A DNA stretch of 64,000 bases from Haliotis asinina (Eukaryota; Mollusca; Gastropoda; Lepetellida; Haliotidae). Where the stretch lies: assembly GCF_037392515.1 (NCBI RefSeq), contig NC_090291.1, positions 18,379,501 to 18,443,500 of the forward strand, in the 5' to 3' direction. Position 1 is the first letter of the stretch, and each line of letters opens with the position of its first letter. Shown here piece by piece: positions 1 through 12,900 of this stretch. Both the position numbers and the translations under genes were made by a program. The notes beneath the pieces are model-generated. The model saw only the letters and a list, made by a program, of their open reading frames with translations, was not told the DNA's origin and ran no database searches.

Positions 1-60
1 ATGACACAATGTCACGCTTTTAGACAATAGTTCGATCTGTAATATGCATGTATATGTAAG

Positions 61-331
61 TGAGTGAGTGAGTGAGTTTAGTTTTACGTCGCACTTAGCA
101 ATATTCCAGCTATATGGCGACGGTCTGTAAATAATCGAGTCTGGACCAGACAGTCCAGTGATCAACAACATGAGCATCGATCTGCGCAATGGGGAACCGA
201 TGACATGTGTCAACCAAGTCAGCTAGTCTGACCACCCGATCCCGTTAGTCGCCTCTTACGACAAGCATAGTTACCTTTTATGGCAAGCATGGGTTGCTGA
301 GGGCCTATTCTACCCCGGGACCTTCACGGGT
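61..331 (-). repeat. CTCA-tailed SINE copy (abalone-type)
   Basis: Full-length family member: (GTGA)n, TTTTACGTCGCACT, the ATATTCCAGCTATATGGCG block, through to CCCCGGGACCTTCACGGG. Flanked by CAT(GT)ATATGTAAG at 47-60 and 332-343, a likely target-site duplication. Strand is given so that the CTCA tail is 3'. Confidence 0.88.
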
Positions 332-1073
332 CATATATGTAAGTACATATATGCATCAGTGTTTTATTGTATCAATAGGAAGCTAAATCAAGTGCATAAG
401 TCGGAATATATATGAGTATGCCTTACGACTGCTTGAAATCGATAATTGAAACTTCGAGGCAAACACCGTCCAGAGATAACAGATAACCCTTGCCTAGTTT
501 ACTAAACTGGCTGCAATCACAAGTTGCGTTGTAGGATGTTCTTGAGGACATTTCGATGGGACATAACTCTATAGGGTTCGCGTGAAATGGAGGACAGTGT
601 AAAATGTTTTGTGCGATGAAAAGTTCGCTCGGTAGAGAGTCGATTTCAAGCAACGTTGCCTTAATTCATCCGAACTTTTTCATTTCATATTGTAATCTTA
701 ATGCGTATATTTTCGGAATAAAACCTTTTGTAGCTTCGCTAGGGGTTGAAAGGTAGTGTTATTAAGAGAAATCCAAGAATGTTTTGAGGGAAGTGTGTCG
801 TGAAAGTGTGCTCCTAAAACATGTACAAGAACGGAATTGTCCCAGAAAGGTATTGAAAAAGTCAAATGCATTCATTTCATGTATAAATCACCGATAACCC
901 CCGTATGCCGACAGAACTACTGTCACAAACAAAACTCCAACAAGAATGAACAAGAAATGTGTACATAAAGTATCACATCTGCGATTTTGTCGACAACTGT
1001 CTGTGACATTAATCTTTCAGCTTTGTTAAATGTCTTGTAGGCATTACAGTCAAGTTACCTCTTCAGCTGTGTG

Positions 1074-1310
1074 ACCCGTAAAGGTCCGGGGTAGAATAGG
1101 TCTTCAGCAACCAATGTAAGAGGCGACTAATGGGATCGGGTGGTCAGGCTCGCTGACTTGGTTGACACATGTCATCGGTTCCCAATAGCGCAGATCGATG
1201 CTCACTGTTGTTGGTCACTGGATTGTCTGGTTCAGACTCGATTATTTACAGATCGCCTCCATAGAGCTGGAATATTGCTGGGTGCGGCGTAAAACTAAAC
1301 TCACTCACTT
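1074..1310 (+). repeat. CTCA-tailed SINE copy
   Basis: Runs from ACCCGTAAAGGTCCGGGG to AAACTAAACTCACTCACTT; the block between the head and GAGGCGACT is shortened. Confidence 0.85.
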
Positions 1311-3234
1311 ACTAATGCTGTGTTCGGCAATTTGTAACAACAGTGAATGAGAGACACGGAAAGTTGTTACTGGGCCTATTCCGAGTGATTCTAATGGTGT
1401 ACGGATGTGAAGTATGGAACAAATTGCACCGAAAGCGCATCCAAAATTCATCTCTTGACCACAGGACAAGTGAGTGGACACTTATTAGTGGGCTTGCCTA
1501 TACTTCATTTGTCCAAAATACGATTGGTAGATTTTCTTACCTATCAATATAAAATTCACTGGCCACCAGCTCCCGGTTATTAAAAACCCGATTATCTTTT
1601 AACCAGCCGTTAAGTACATTTAACCGACTGTTAACTATTAACAGGGAGTTATCTTGTTCCAAACTCTTACCCTTTAACAGGTTGTGAACGTGACGTTACG
1701 TTAACACACCTAAGGACCGCCGCTAACTTTTTAACACTGTGGTTAACTCGGGAAATGGCGTTCATGGTTAACTCTGCTTTCATAATGCCAGTTTAGCAAA
1801 GAAAGGATTCAGTGTACCATGGGCTGAACTTACATACTGGGAATTGTTCTGGCGAAGAGTTACACATGGAACTGAAACTTTGCACATCAAAGGAACAAAT
1901 TACACGTGTTACAAGTACTTGCTCTGTGGGCGAGTTGGCAAAAGTGCCAAACTAGTGATCAAGGCTGAGGTATCGGGATCCACCCCACCTGTGACCGGGT
2001 GTAAAAACCTTGGAGTCAACTTTGTGTGCAGACACTTTTAAAGGTAGCATTTTTGTTATGGTTAAGCTTTCCCACAATCGCCACCGACTGAAGGAATGGA
2101 CGCAATCGAGCTGGGGTCGATGCAGGTATCGTAATGGTCCCTATGGTTCCCAGTATGGTGATCTACCTTCGGTTGCTGGTGATCTACAGCTCGTTTTTAA
2201 TTGCATTGTCCTAATTTGAAATCCAGTTTAGAGATAGGTAATAGTTTTATTTGTGCCTGTGTGCGTTTTACTGGTCTTTAACGGCAGGTTTCAAATTGTT
2301 TGTAAAAAGCATGAAGCATTTCATGTTTTTCAAGACATCTTCCCGGTATATACGTTTGTGATGGCGTTGAGATAATGACGATATTGCACAGTATTATTCA
2401 TGATTAAAGATTCCTGTCAGCAGTATGATCGGATAATAGATCGATGTTATTCAGCAACGTTGGCCCCAAGGCCTATAGTACAATTACAGTTCGATCTACT
2501 TGCATCTGGTGCTTGTAACATATTGAGTTCCCATTGGCATTGATAAAAAGCTGCAGTATGTAGTATTAATTTCACAACATCTAGGTTGTTTGATTTTAGA
2601 AGATTTAACAGACTTTGAAAATAATTAATAAATGAAATTGATGGCATTTTCACGACTTGGTCATACAGTCTTGACTATTTAAGGAGTGAAATGTGAACGA
2701 TAGCTATGGGCCTTGTGTTTATTCAAAGATTCATTGAATCTGTAGCTGCCTTAGCGTAGCGGCTGTGTGTAATATTTGTAGATCTTCTATCCACGGAGAG
2801 CATGATTCTACTAGTAATATTAGTTTCATGGATTCATTGTGTTTTATCTATAGCCGTGATGTAGTTTCTTATTAAAATGTCTTTTCTGTTGTCAGAATTG
2901 AAGTATGTCATATGTCTTTGAAATATATATATGCAAACGACTGGAACCTTGTGTTCAAATACAAAACGTTCGAAGCGCTTCCACCATCGCATGCCTATGA
3001 AAAACTATAGAATTAGCCCAAGCCATTGACTGGATCACATTCTCTTCGTTAGCAGAGAAATTTCGACTTTTCTCTTTTTCCAAGGGGTGCAGACGACATT
3101 TTTCCAGTTTTGGGTAAACCGGAAGTAAACAGAAAACGTAATTATGTGATATATGGAAACTGACCAGTGACGTTAACCACACGGTTAAACGACGACGTTA
3201 GCTAACTTCATGGCTAACCATAGCCTTCAGGGTC

Positions 3235-3373
3235 GCGTTTCACAAAACTCTCGTAAGCCTGAGATCTCGTAACTTTTCTCGTAGCATTCGTACCTCCTAT
3301 ACTGTAACATATGAAGTGGGAATGCTGTGAGAAAAGTTACGAGATCTTAAGCTTACGAGAGTTTTGTGAAACG
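3235..3373. repeat. Foldback element
   Basis: Left arm CGTTTCACAAAACTCTCGTA (from 3236) and right arm TACGAGAGTTTTGTGAAACG (to 3373); about 52 bp arms with few mismatches and a loop of about 30 bp. The flanks are rich in GTTAAC-type words. Confidence 0.85.
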
Positions 3374-4639
3374 GGGCCCTGTTAGCTAACGGCCGGTTGA
3401 GGTAACCGAGTATTAAACAACTGGACCCAGGACCACAGCAAACTTATCATTTACTGGTCTTGGTGAAGTTACACTTGCCAGGCACCACAGGACAACCGTA
3501 AATTTCGCACTAAGTTATGGACCATACATCATTGTAATTAGCGACCAGAAGCTGCAATCAAGAGGAGTATTTCGTTTTCTTTGAAAGGTGATGTGTGGCT
3601 TGTACTAGCCAAGACTTAATCTGGTTTTGTAGTGATAACTCATTGCGATACCACTTAAGCATAAATACCTCCTCAGGCACATTATACTGACTCCGAGCCG
3701 ACCAGTCCTTTTTGTAGCCATTAATGCCGAGCGCCAGGCAGGGACCAACAAGTATCATACTTTTGTTATGACGTGGATGACAGGGATCAAACTTTCTTTC
3801 CGCTCTCCGGGTGGACGCTCTAACGACTACATCACGGAGGTGGCATTTCCTTGATAGGAGTCAGTGTTAATAAAACATACGTGTACCCGATAACTTTATT
3901 CATTCAGTTTGTGTTTTATTGCTCACTGCATACAAAAAGTGCGACTGGCTTGCCAGCTACAGAATAAAACGCTAGTTTTGCATCAGCTGGCGTCTAACTT
4001 TGCAGGGAATCTAAATTCATCATTGTTTGGACTTGTGTCACAGTGAGGATGTCATCAAAGCCTGTATTATTGTCAGAGACGGAAGACGATCTGGATCTGT
4101 CCAGGTTCTCGGATGTCAGTATTGGGATCTTGCTTGCAGTTCTGGGGGATGTGTCAACGAGTTGTTTATAAACTTGGCATGTTTAAATACTTTGTGACAA
4201 ACTAGTCATTGGGGAAACATAGTCATGGGTATTTCCTCAACCTGATCTTGTGAATTAATAGCCATTCTAACATGGTACAGTTACTTTTCAGATGTAAAAT
4301 CCCAGGAGGCAACCTTTACCGACAACTGCTTCATCTTTGATTAATGTATTTTATTTCATCAATTATTTATGTATTTTAAAATTGACAGTAATAGAAGAAC
4401 ATAATACTTAGGATGCCATTCACAAAAGCTGGAATATTCTATTGCAGCAAACAAGTACTCAAAGGAACCAATTGTTCTGCTTTCTGGCGTTGCCGCTAAA
4501 GGACATAGTCAAAACAACATTAATAAATCATTTTACAGCGAAGACATTTTAGTACAGCCAGCAATATTTCAGCTTAAGGACGTTAGGACGTTCGGGTCCC
4601 GTGAGACAATTATGACAGTAAAAGACATCATGACCAAGA

Positions 4640-4905
4640 GTGAGTGAGTGAGTTTAGGTTCACGTCGCACTCAGCAATAGTCCAGCTATATGGCGGCGGT
4701 CTGTAAGTAATCGAGTCTAAACCAGACAATCCAGTGATCAACAACATGAGCATCGATCTGCGCAATTGGGAACCGATGACGTGTCAACTAAGTCAGCGAG
4801 TCTGACCACCCGATCCCGTTAGTCACATCTTCAAACAAGCACAGTCGTCTTATATGGCACGCATGGGTTGCTGAAGGCCTATTCTACCCCGGATCTTTAT
4901 GGGCC
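4640..4905 (-). repeat. CTCA-tailed SINE copy
   Basis: Full-length, flanked by short ATGACCA repeats (4630-4636, 4908-4914). A further diverged fragment of similar sequence follows to about 5075. Confidence 0.82.
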
Positions 4906-5223
4906 TTATGACCATGGATCTACACAATGACAATACAGTGATCTGCATCAACCACCTCTGCTAGATTGACCCCACGATCCAGTTTGTCACATCTTACCAC
5001 CGTCATCGTTTGGGGTCACAAAATGGCTGAGATTATGCCGGTGCGACGTTTAATTTCAATTCACTAACCCGTTAGTAGCTAGAATTACATTCACAGCGTG
5101 ACACACATATCACTCATTCAAACGTTTGTTTTGGGTGTTTAATTTGGGTCAGTTTATGTTTTTTGATTTGGCTACCCTACCTTGGTAATCAGCCATTTTT
5201 CACCTAACCCTTTATTTAATCAG

Positions 5224-7449
5224 GTTAAAGGTCACATGCAACAAAACAAATCAAACATCATTAAAACGCATTTATCACTGATTCATTACATATAATATAC
5301 ATTGCTGCTTTAAAAAAAACAAATAAACAAAATTATAAGCGTACAATCGCGATTCAAAAGTGCAATATTTTGTACTTGGGCTTACTTCCCCCGAAACGAA
5401 GCCCTCTGGAGACCGAACCCAGTCATAGCGGGTGGATGTGCACTCAAGTGTAACGACGGCTTCCGATTGGCTGCTTCGTTTGCTGATATGCTGAATGTTC
5501 ATTGTGTGTACAGAAAGATGATCTGTTTGATGGGCATTTTAGATGTATAGCGAGTCACAAGAAACTTAAGTAAGATTCTTTATGGATAACAACAGTACTT
5601 CTTTTTGTGTAGTTGATGCATCGTTTCAGTATTGATTCATATACTGTTGTCAAACAAAATCATATACACTAAAAGAAGTCGTTTTCCATGAAGAATGTAT
5701 ATAGAGATGTTGAGTTTTGAAAATACTTGTTCTCTGAGTTTGCGCTCGATCCAACCATGTCAGTAGAGATGGTAAAGTACTGCGTGGATGGAATCTGTCG
5801 TTCGTCCAAGTACAAAGCTTAAGCAGGACTTGAAACTGACAAGAGTTTCCGTCAGATCCAGTCATCCGAAAAAAATGAATGTAGCATGTTTGCAACCCAC
5901 AGACATAAAAACATGTCATGTGTATCACGCGTGCCTAATTACATAATGTGGCAGACACAGGACTCGGGTGCACGAGTTATAAATCAACTTATTTTCTTTA
6001 TGTCGTATAGTCTGATAGGTGTTAAGTTCAAATTGCACGTGGTAAATGATTGAAGCCGTGTACTGCATGTTGTCTTTAGCAGACAGGCAGGCAGACATAT
6101 AGTATTCCCAGAAATTATTGAGAATCATGTTGCGTCATGTAACTCATTACGTTTATTAACTTCTGGCGTTTTACTTACATAAACATGTTAAAACATCATC
6201 CTTTTACAGTCTCAGTCTTGTTTTAGTACTTTGTTAGACCTCCTCGCTCAGCAATGCATGCCTGAATACGCCTAGGCACACTACCCATCAAAGTTTGTAG
6301 GTAATCGTGTGACAGGGTATCCCAATATTGGACCATCTCGGCCTTCATATCTTCAATATTTCTCAGTCCCTTTTGGTTTATTCAGTCCTTCATGACTCCC
6401 CACACATTCTCAATTGGGTTTAGGTCTGGGCTGTAACTGGGCCAGTCTAAAACTTGAACATTGTCGCCCGACAACCACTGTTTTGTGTAGCGCGCAGTGT
6501 GTTTTGGGTCATTATCATGCTGGAAAATCCAATCATCTTCACACAATGTTTGTGCTGTCGGAAGAGGGTGACCATTTAGAATGTCAACGTATCTTTCTTT
6601 TGTCAAGTTTCCCGTGAAAACACACAATGGCGTCACTCCGCGAGCCGATATGCCACCCCACATGTGAAACTTCGGGCTATGTTTTGGTCGCTGGTAGATA
6701 GGTTTGACAGTATCTTTGGTCCAAATTTTCACACAATTAGGGAAAAGCCAAACAGAACTTTCATCCGAAAAGAAAATATTATCCCAATCTTGATTTTCAT
6801 GAGCCCGACACCAGTTTAAACGTTTTTTCTTTTGTGCATCTTTCATCAACGGCGAGGGAATTCCACGTTTTTTCACCCAATTAAGTCTCTGTAATTCCTG
6901 CCTAACTATTTCATTGCATACCTGAGGACTTCCTCTGCTAATCATTTCATTTCTGATGTTCTCAACACTTTTCAATTTGCCCCTACTCACAATCTGCCCA
7001 AGTCTTCGGCGATCCACAACACTGAATTTCCTAGGCCGACCTGCCCCTGCTTTGTGCTCTGTCACGGTTCCTGTTTGAATATTCTTCAAAGTTCTGTATA
7101 CTGTAGACAGAGGAATACCATGTCTACAAGCTAACACACACAACCAAGATCAGACTACTGCTCACGACCTCAGACGCTGGGCATGCATACTGTTTCAAGC
7201 TCCGCGAACCTATTCACTGCGCATGCGTTATGGACGCAACGCACCACAGCCTTTGAAACCAGTTCCCCCCGCCCCCTAGCGCTGGGGGGAACTTAGCGAA
7301 ACTCTTAGCGATTTCGTGGGCTTTTTTTCATCGCGTTTTTTCTCAACTTTATAGGTTGATTTAGCATTTTTTATGATTTGTTTCGGTAAGTGCATACCGA
7401 AAGGTACCAGAATCGGCAAAGTTGTGTTTTACGTTGCATGTGACCTTTA
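5224..7449. mobile_element. Repeat unit bounded by TTAA and inverted ends, containing a Tc1-like transposase
   Basis: TTAAAGGTCACATGCAAC at 5224 is matched by its reverse complement ending at about 7449, giving a 2.2 kb segment with inverted ends of about 18 bp next to TTAA. The Tc1-like gene at 6223-7143 lies inside. Tc1 elements duplicate TA rather than TTAA, so the outer element may be another family carrying a nested Tc1 copy. The rest of the interior (5260-6200) shows no gene. Confidence 0.5.
6223..7143 (-). pseudogene. Tc1/mariner-superfamily transposase, one premature stop
   Basis: An open stretch of 253 codons reads a helix-turn-helix region (STVYRTLKN, RPRKF), then FFSDESS (first Asp), IFQHDNDPKHTA (second Asp) and SPDLNPIENVWG (Glu), with 34 residues between the last two: the DD34E pattern. 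It ends at TGA (6382-6384), but the same frame continues for 52 codons with typical family C-terminal sequence (RRIQACIAERGG) to TAA at 6223. The stop may come from a CGA-to-TGA change. An upstream in-frame TGA and no good ATG suggest a missing N-terminus. Confidence 0.85.
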
Positions 7450-8578
7450 AGGCAAGCGTCTGTAAACACATCATCCTTGCTTTGTTCTAAATGTCATCTC
7501 GTTAAATGAGCAATAATGAAATGTGTATGTGAACGTGTCTTGGTTCGTTGGCTAAATAAAATGTCCAATGTGACTGTAGACAGTCACAAGTGTGTGTGAC
7601 CGTGTGCGGTATGTGCCGGTTGGCAAAAAAGAAATGTTATGTGAACTTGGTCATGTGCTCGAAGCGGAGTGGGTACGATCACTCGGAGGTTCGCGCGCAA
7701 GATGCCTTGGCGGGAGAATGAATCTGTGACAAAATCGTGATAGCAATGCCCACAACGCGACAGTCACACTTCAGTTCTTAATTCATTCAATATTATCTCT
7801 ACACGTCACAATTTAATTCTGAACTCACAAAAGTCCAATAATTCTCCGTGCTATGGCAATTTTCGTACAAGGGGTTTGACAAAATTCAACATCCAGTTGT
7901 TATAAATATATACGGGACGAATATATAAGGACGAAAAAGTAAAAACAATTTAAACTTGCCGGCCCATGGGTGAGAATGTTCAATTCTACTCAAAATACGT
8001 TTTTGTGTTTAGCTGGTTGTAAAAGAATGAAAGTGTGTTTAGAAGTATCATGACACGGACAACTATTACACGAAACTAATAACTCTAACGATTTTAGAAA
8101 TAGGAGGTCATTTCCAAATATCACCTACTTTGTCCAACCAAAGATTTAAATTTTGTTATTGTAGTCTTGTGAAATGAAACTTTCGTTTTCCTAGATGGGC
8201 CAGCAAGTCTATTCCCTATCTATAAAAAAAGATTGCATTACACGAGGGAAGTCAACTTGCCCGTTATGTCGAGCTCTGCTCACTATTTCTCTGCGAGGTT
8301 ACAAAACGATTTATTCAGCTCACGTCTCCTAGGTTTCACAATTAACTAATCAACTAATGAAAACTAACTTATGATTCCAGACAAAAATGACAAAACATTC
8401 CCAAATTTTAGATTTTTTTCCGGATGTAGGTGCTGAGTCCCTCCCGTTATGCTTCTGATGATAGCCAAGTAGGTCCTTTACATTAGAGACTTTTACAGAA
8501 TTACGGAGAGAGTCCATCTTCACCAAATATCAGAACTCCATAAAAGTAGGAAAAGTGTCGCACAGTTCTAGAATAAAT

Positions 8579-8772
8579 CAGCACTTAGCATATTCAAGTT
8601 CTATCCTTGCTATATGGCGGCAGTTTGTAAACAAGAGAGCCTAGACCAGACAATCCAGTGATCAGCGTCATGAGCATCGATCTACGGAACTGGGATGCGA
8701 TGACATGTGGCCACCCGATCCTGTTAATCGCCTTATACGACATGCAGAGTTGAAGAAGATCAATTCTGACCC
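8579..8772 (-). repeat. CTCA-tailed SINE fragment, diverged
   Basis: Keeps the CTATATGGCGGCAG, AGACAATCCAGTGATCAG and ATGAGCATCGATCT blocks; both ends are eroded. Confidence 0.7.
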
Positions 8773-9343
8773 GGCAGTTCAGTGGTCAGCACCTGACACT
8801 AACACTTCAAAGAGCAATAACAACCTTGACACACAAATCAACACAGACTGTGGTACAATTCGCCGAATTCATCATACGTCATTTCATCCAACCTGACTGT
8901 TTGGAACCACTGCAAACCTCAGGCACCGACACACTTATCTATTCTGGAATATACTTCCATATGGCAGGATCAATGTCACAGCCAGGCTGATTAAACTCTT
9001 GACTGGTTGAAGAACCGTTGGTATTTTCTGGTGGCATTTTCGTGGTAACTGCGAACGTGATATGACCTCCTTACTCACTCGACTCACAAACGACTCACTT
9101 GTTCAAACGACTACGTCTATTCCAGTTTGATGGTCACAGGCGTCCAATATACACACTGAACAACAGTCTGGCTCACAAGTCCAGTAGCCAAAGCATGGCT
9201 TCCCTGAACAAACTGTTTCTTTTCCTTTTTAGCTAAGAACAGCATGAAGTTCGAAATGCCTGTACGTTCCGTGAGGGACATGCACAATAACACCAGACTA
9301 TGTCTTTTATATTGACATGGTTGTAAACGTCTTTAAAAAAGGG

Positions 9344-9349
9344 TTTATT
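9344..9349 (-). terminator. Candidate polyadenylation signal of gene A
   Basis: TTTATT on the plus strand (AATAAA on the coding strand), 253 bp past the gene A stop codon. No closer canonical hexamer was seen. Confidence 0.5.
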
Positions 9350-9602
9350 AAAAATGCATTAGCTATATAAAGACATTGCATATGTTGCATTAAACTATAA
9401 ACACAACACTTCCCATGGTCTTCGTAGACGACAAAAAACACTTCTGACCACTGGGAGTTCATCTCAGACTATCAAAAAATAATAAGTACAGGCCCTCGCG
9501 GGCTTACCTCTGTTTTCCGAACCACCCCTCATAAATTTGTAACTCGTTTCCCAAGTGGATTTGATTTCCGAACTCCGACCAGCAAATGGTATGTGATTGT
9601 TT

Positions 9603-9946
9603 TCACTGACGCACACCAAAGCATCCCATTATTCCATTTATCAAATAGTAAATATCAGAAAGAAATACAACTCCAAACAAAACACCAATCACGGACAATG
9701 CAATATATGCCACTCCTTTAGACGACTTCCTCCCGTCTGGAAGACTCTCCTTTGTCCGTGTGTAGGATTTGAGACTCTTTACGTCCAGAATGAGTTCTTT
9801 TGTTATTTTCTGGACCATGTCTTCTTGGTCCACTTTTTGTTTGTTGATGCAACGGCAAGTACATTTTTCGTAGATTGTCCTTCCGAATTTATTCACTGGT
9901 GCAGCTGGTGTTGTTGGCGACGCTGTCGTCAAGGGCAGTGGTGTGT
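9603..9946 (-). CDS. Gene A exon 18: CxCxC stalk, transmembrane helix, stop
   Basis: Acceptor CATTTTACAG at 9947. It begins with a Thr/Pro-rich linker, then KFGRTIYEKCTCRCI (Cys 1145, 1147, 1149), a predicted helical stretch, DGRKSS, and a roughly 26-residue hydrophobic helix (GVAYIALSVIGVLFGVVF is its core) before an 11-residue tail and TGA. This CxCxC plus helix module is, from memory, common at the C-termini of molluscan surface proteins. The homologous module ends gene B. Confidence 0.88.
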
Positions 9947-12900
9947 CTGTAAAATGAGAAAGTGCTATTTTACTCTGTGAGTAACGTAGGACCTACTGAC
10001 TGATCAAATGGAACAAAAGATGACTGTCAAACAAAAGCATAGATTTGCAAGACGTGTAATTATCGAGACATTGCAAATTGACTACAAAATGTTCCGTTTG
10101 TTGTATCTCTGTTAACTGAATAGGTCGATGTGACGTAAGCAGGACTGAGAAACAGAACGGCCTAAGTGAGACTTTGGTTGGTTTGAAACAATAATACCCC
10201 ACTATTTGTCATGTTGCGATTTTCATTGTGGTGAACATTGACGTTGATACACTATTTTGGTATAATTACAGCGTGCTGAATATTCATGATTAATGCAAAA
10301 TAGATCCACACTCAATCAGTTTTTCGTCTCTCCTGAAGGACTCCAAAGACGGATTTAGGTTGTTTTCCTTCTCAGACCTTCGTATCTTCTTACAAAGCTA
10401 GTTCATTAAGATGACTGGAAGCCCTTCAAACTTCGCATTTTATGTAAATCTAAATCTGCCAAAGAGATTCCCCATTGTGCACATTATTCAGCTAGTCTGT
10501 AACAAGATTGAAATACTTTGACTTTTACACGTAACTTGACATCGATTCGTCAATATGATTTCGAGCCTGGATTTACCCACTTCTAAACGATGAATGAACA
10601 CTATCATCAGATAGATTGAGAGAATGCGAACCAGACATGGAGCACAGGAACAAGCATTGACACTTTCAAGGACGCTTATCAGCTTGCATCAAAACGTGCA
10701 CTAGCCGTCTATGATGCTCAACTACACATTTCATCGGATTGAAAACGTGTTCCGTGCAACTCACCAACGCACTGTATGGATGGAGTCTCCCAGATACCTG
10801 CACCCAGACATGTGATGTTGGTTGATCCTCTGGCATGTACAAAACCAGGAGTACATCGGTACACCGCGATACTGTTCAGTGTTGTATTGTCAGTCATCAC
10901 AAAAGTGTTGGCAACAATCGGTGGACTGCTGCAGTCGACTACATGCAACACAGATACAAGGTGGTTTCACTGACAAATAATTTAACGTCCATGCCTACAA
11001 TGAACAATGACATCCCCAAATAAACATTAGCGCCTGCAATTCCTGTCAAAGGAAAGAGTACAACATTGCATCTATGTGAATTCTACATGCGATACAATAT
11101 TTACCACTTTCTTAATACTACTAGTGAGGGAGTATTTCACTCTTATTGCGGTGTGTAAACTTGGTGTTGAAAGAAATAAATGCAGGTTTTTAGTGTTTGA
11201 AAACAACTAGTATGTAGTATGTCCCCCTATCCTGGGTCTGGTGAAGCAAATCAGAAACATCACCAAATCGACTCCTGGGTTCTATCCCACAAAACAGGAT
11301 TCTGATACATCCAACAGGAAAAAGCGTCAAATAATGAGAAACATTACACGCAAGACGAGATTATTACCTTCACAGACTTTCCGTACTGGAAATCAACAAA
11401 GGTTTAGCCGTGAGCACTGTTGTGACACTTATGTCTTTACACGTAAAAACATATATTATTAAGAGTAAAATCTTTCAATAGGGAAGAATCGGTATAGTTA
11501 TATCGCGCATCGCTAACCAAACCTGCTCTTTAGACTTACGAAGACTGTAAAACTTGTAGCTATGACGTTCTTGAGAACAACATCAACCAGCATGCACTCA
11601 GGGCGTAATTGATATTTACTCGAATCATCTCTTGCGTGTCTTTTTCAGGCAAATGATGCAAAAAGAAATATTTGTGAAAGCTCATGAAATATTTCGACAC
11701 CGTTTTTTAACTTAACCCATTTATGCATGTCGTCCCTTTTCAGGGACGGGTAGTTCACAAAAGCATTCTTCGCCTATTGTTGAAGACAGAAACTTGCTGA
11801 ATAAAGAGGAACAGAGAGAAGAAAAGAATGAGATTTGAGAAGAGTGCGTGTGTGTGTGTGTTTGTGTGTGTGATAGAGAGAGAGAGAGAGAGAGAGAGAG
11901 GGAAACAAAATATGAAATATGTGTAACAGTTATGATTTCGGGATAATGTTGATGTGTACCTTCACAATATATCCCCGCTTCTTCCCATGCGCCTGTTTCT
12001 TGGCAGGTGATGACTGCGGACCCCGACACGTGCTCATAACCAGGTTTACACGTGTACTCAGCTGTCTCATTCACAAAACCATCGGTAGGCAAGGAGTCTG
12101 CTCTGTTTATGGTAGGAGGGTTTCCACAGTTGACTGAAGCAGAGAGACTTATCAACTGTATTCCTTATCTCATGCATTGGTGAAAACGTCTTTACAATTG
12201 AGAGTAGAGGAATTGTGATGTTCTTTGGATTGTGTGTTTGACTGTGGAGTGAGCTGTGATAGGGTGGGTAGGGGGCGGGGGAAGAAAAGAAAGAAGGGAG
12301 AAGGAGAGGGGAGGAGAATGTGTGTGCGTTTGTGTGTGTATGAGAGAGATAGAGAGGGGGGGAGAGATACTTTCATTTGGAGCTGACACCAGCTGATGAC
12401 ACCAAATATGAAATATATGTTATAATTTTGGGATAATATTGATATGTGTACCTTCACAATATATCCCCGGTTCTTCCCATGTGCCTGTGTCTAGGCAGGT
12501 GATGACTGCTGACCCCGACACGTGCGCATAACCAGGTTTACATGTGTATTCAACAGTCTCGTTTACAAACCCATCGGCAGGCGAGACCTCGGTTCTGTTT
12601 ATGGAAGGAGGGTCTCCACAGTTAACTGAAACATATCGTGAAATGATTACTGATTTTGGACTGCTCTAATACCATTTGGAAAACGAATCGGTAACATTAA
12701 AGAACTAACAGACATTTGGGTTTTTTTCTTTTAACCATTACAAATGAAAGTGCTGTGGTTAGTCTTAAGCGGACCACCAAATACATTGGCAGAGAACGTG
12801 TGGTTAATCAATACCGAGCGATTATGAGTTGCCAAATGCTCGTCTGCTTCAATATCGTCAGTCAATGAAACAACAAACAGGTTATCTAAATCTGTCGCCA

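Larger units (their letters stand above)
1..9343. other. Region downstream of gene A
   Basis: No coding gene recognised apart from the transposase pseudogene at 6223-7143. SINE copies lie at 61, 1074, 4640 and 8579, and a foldback at 3235. The stretches 1311-3234, 3374-4639, 7450-8578 and 8773-9343 show no gene. 1570-1790 is rich in GTTAAC-type words and may be an old repeat. Confidence 0.55.
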
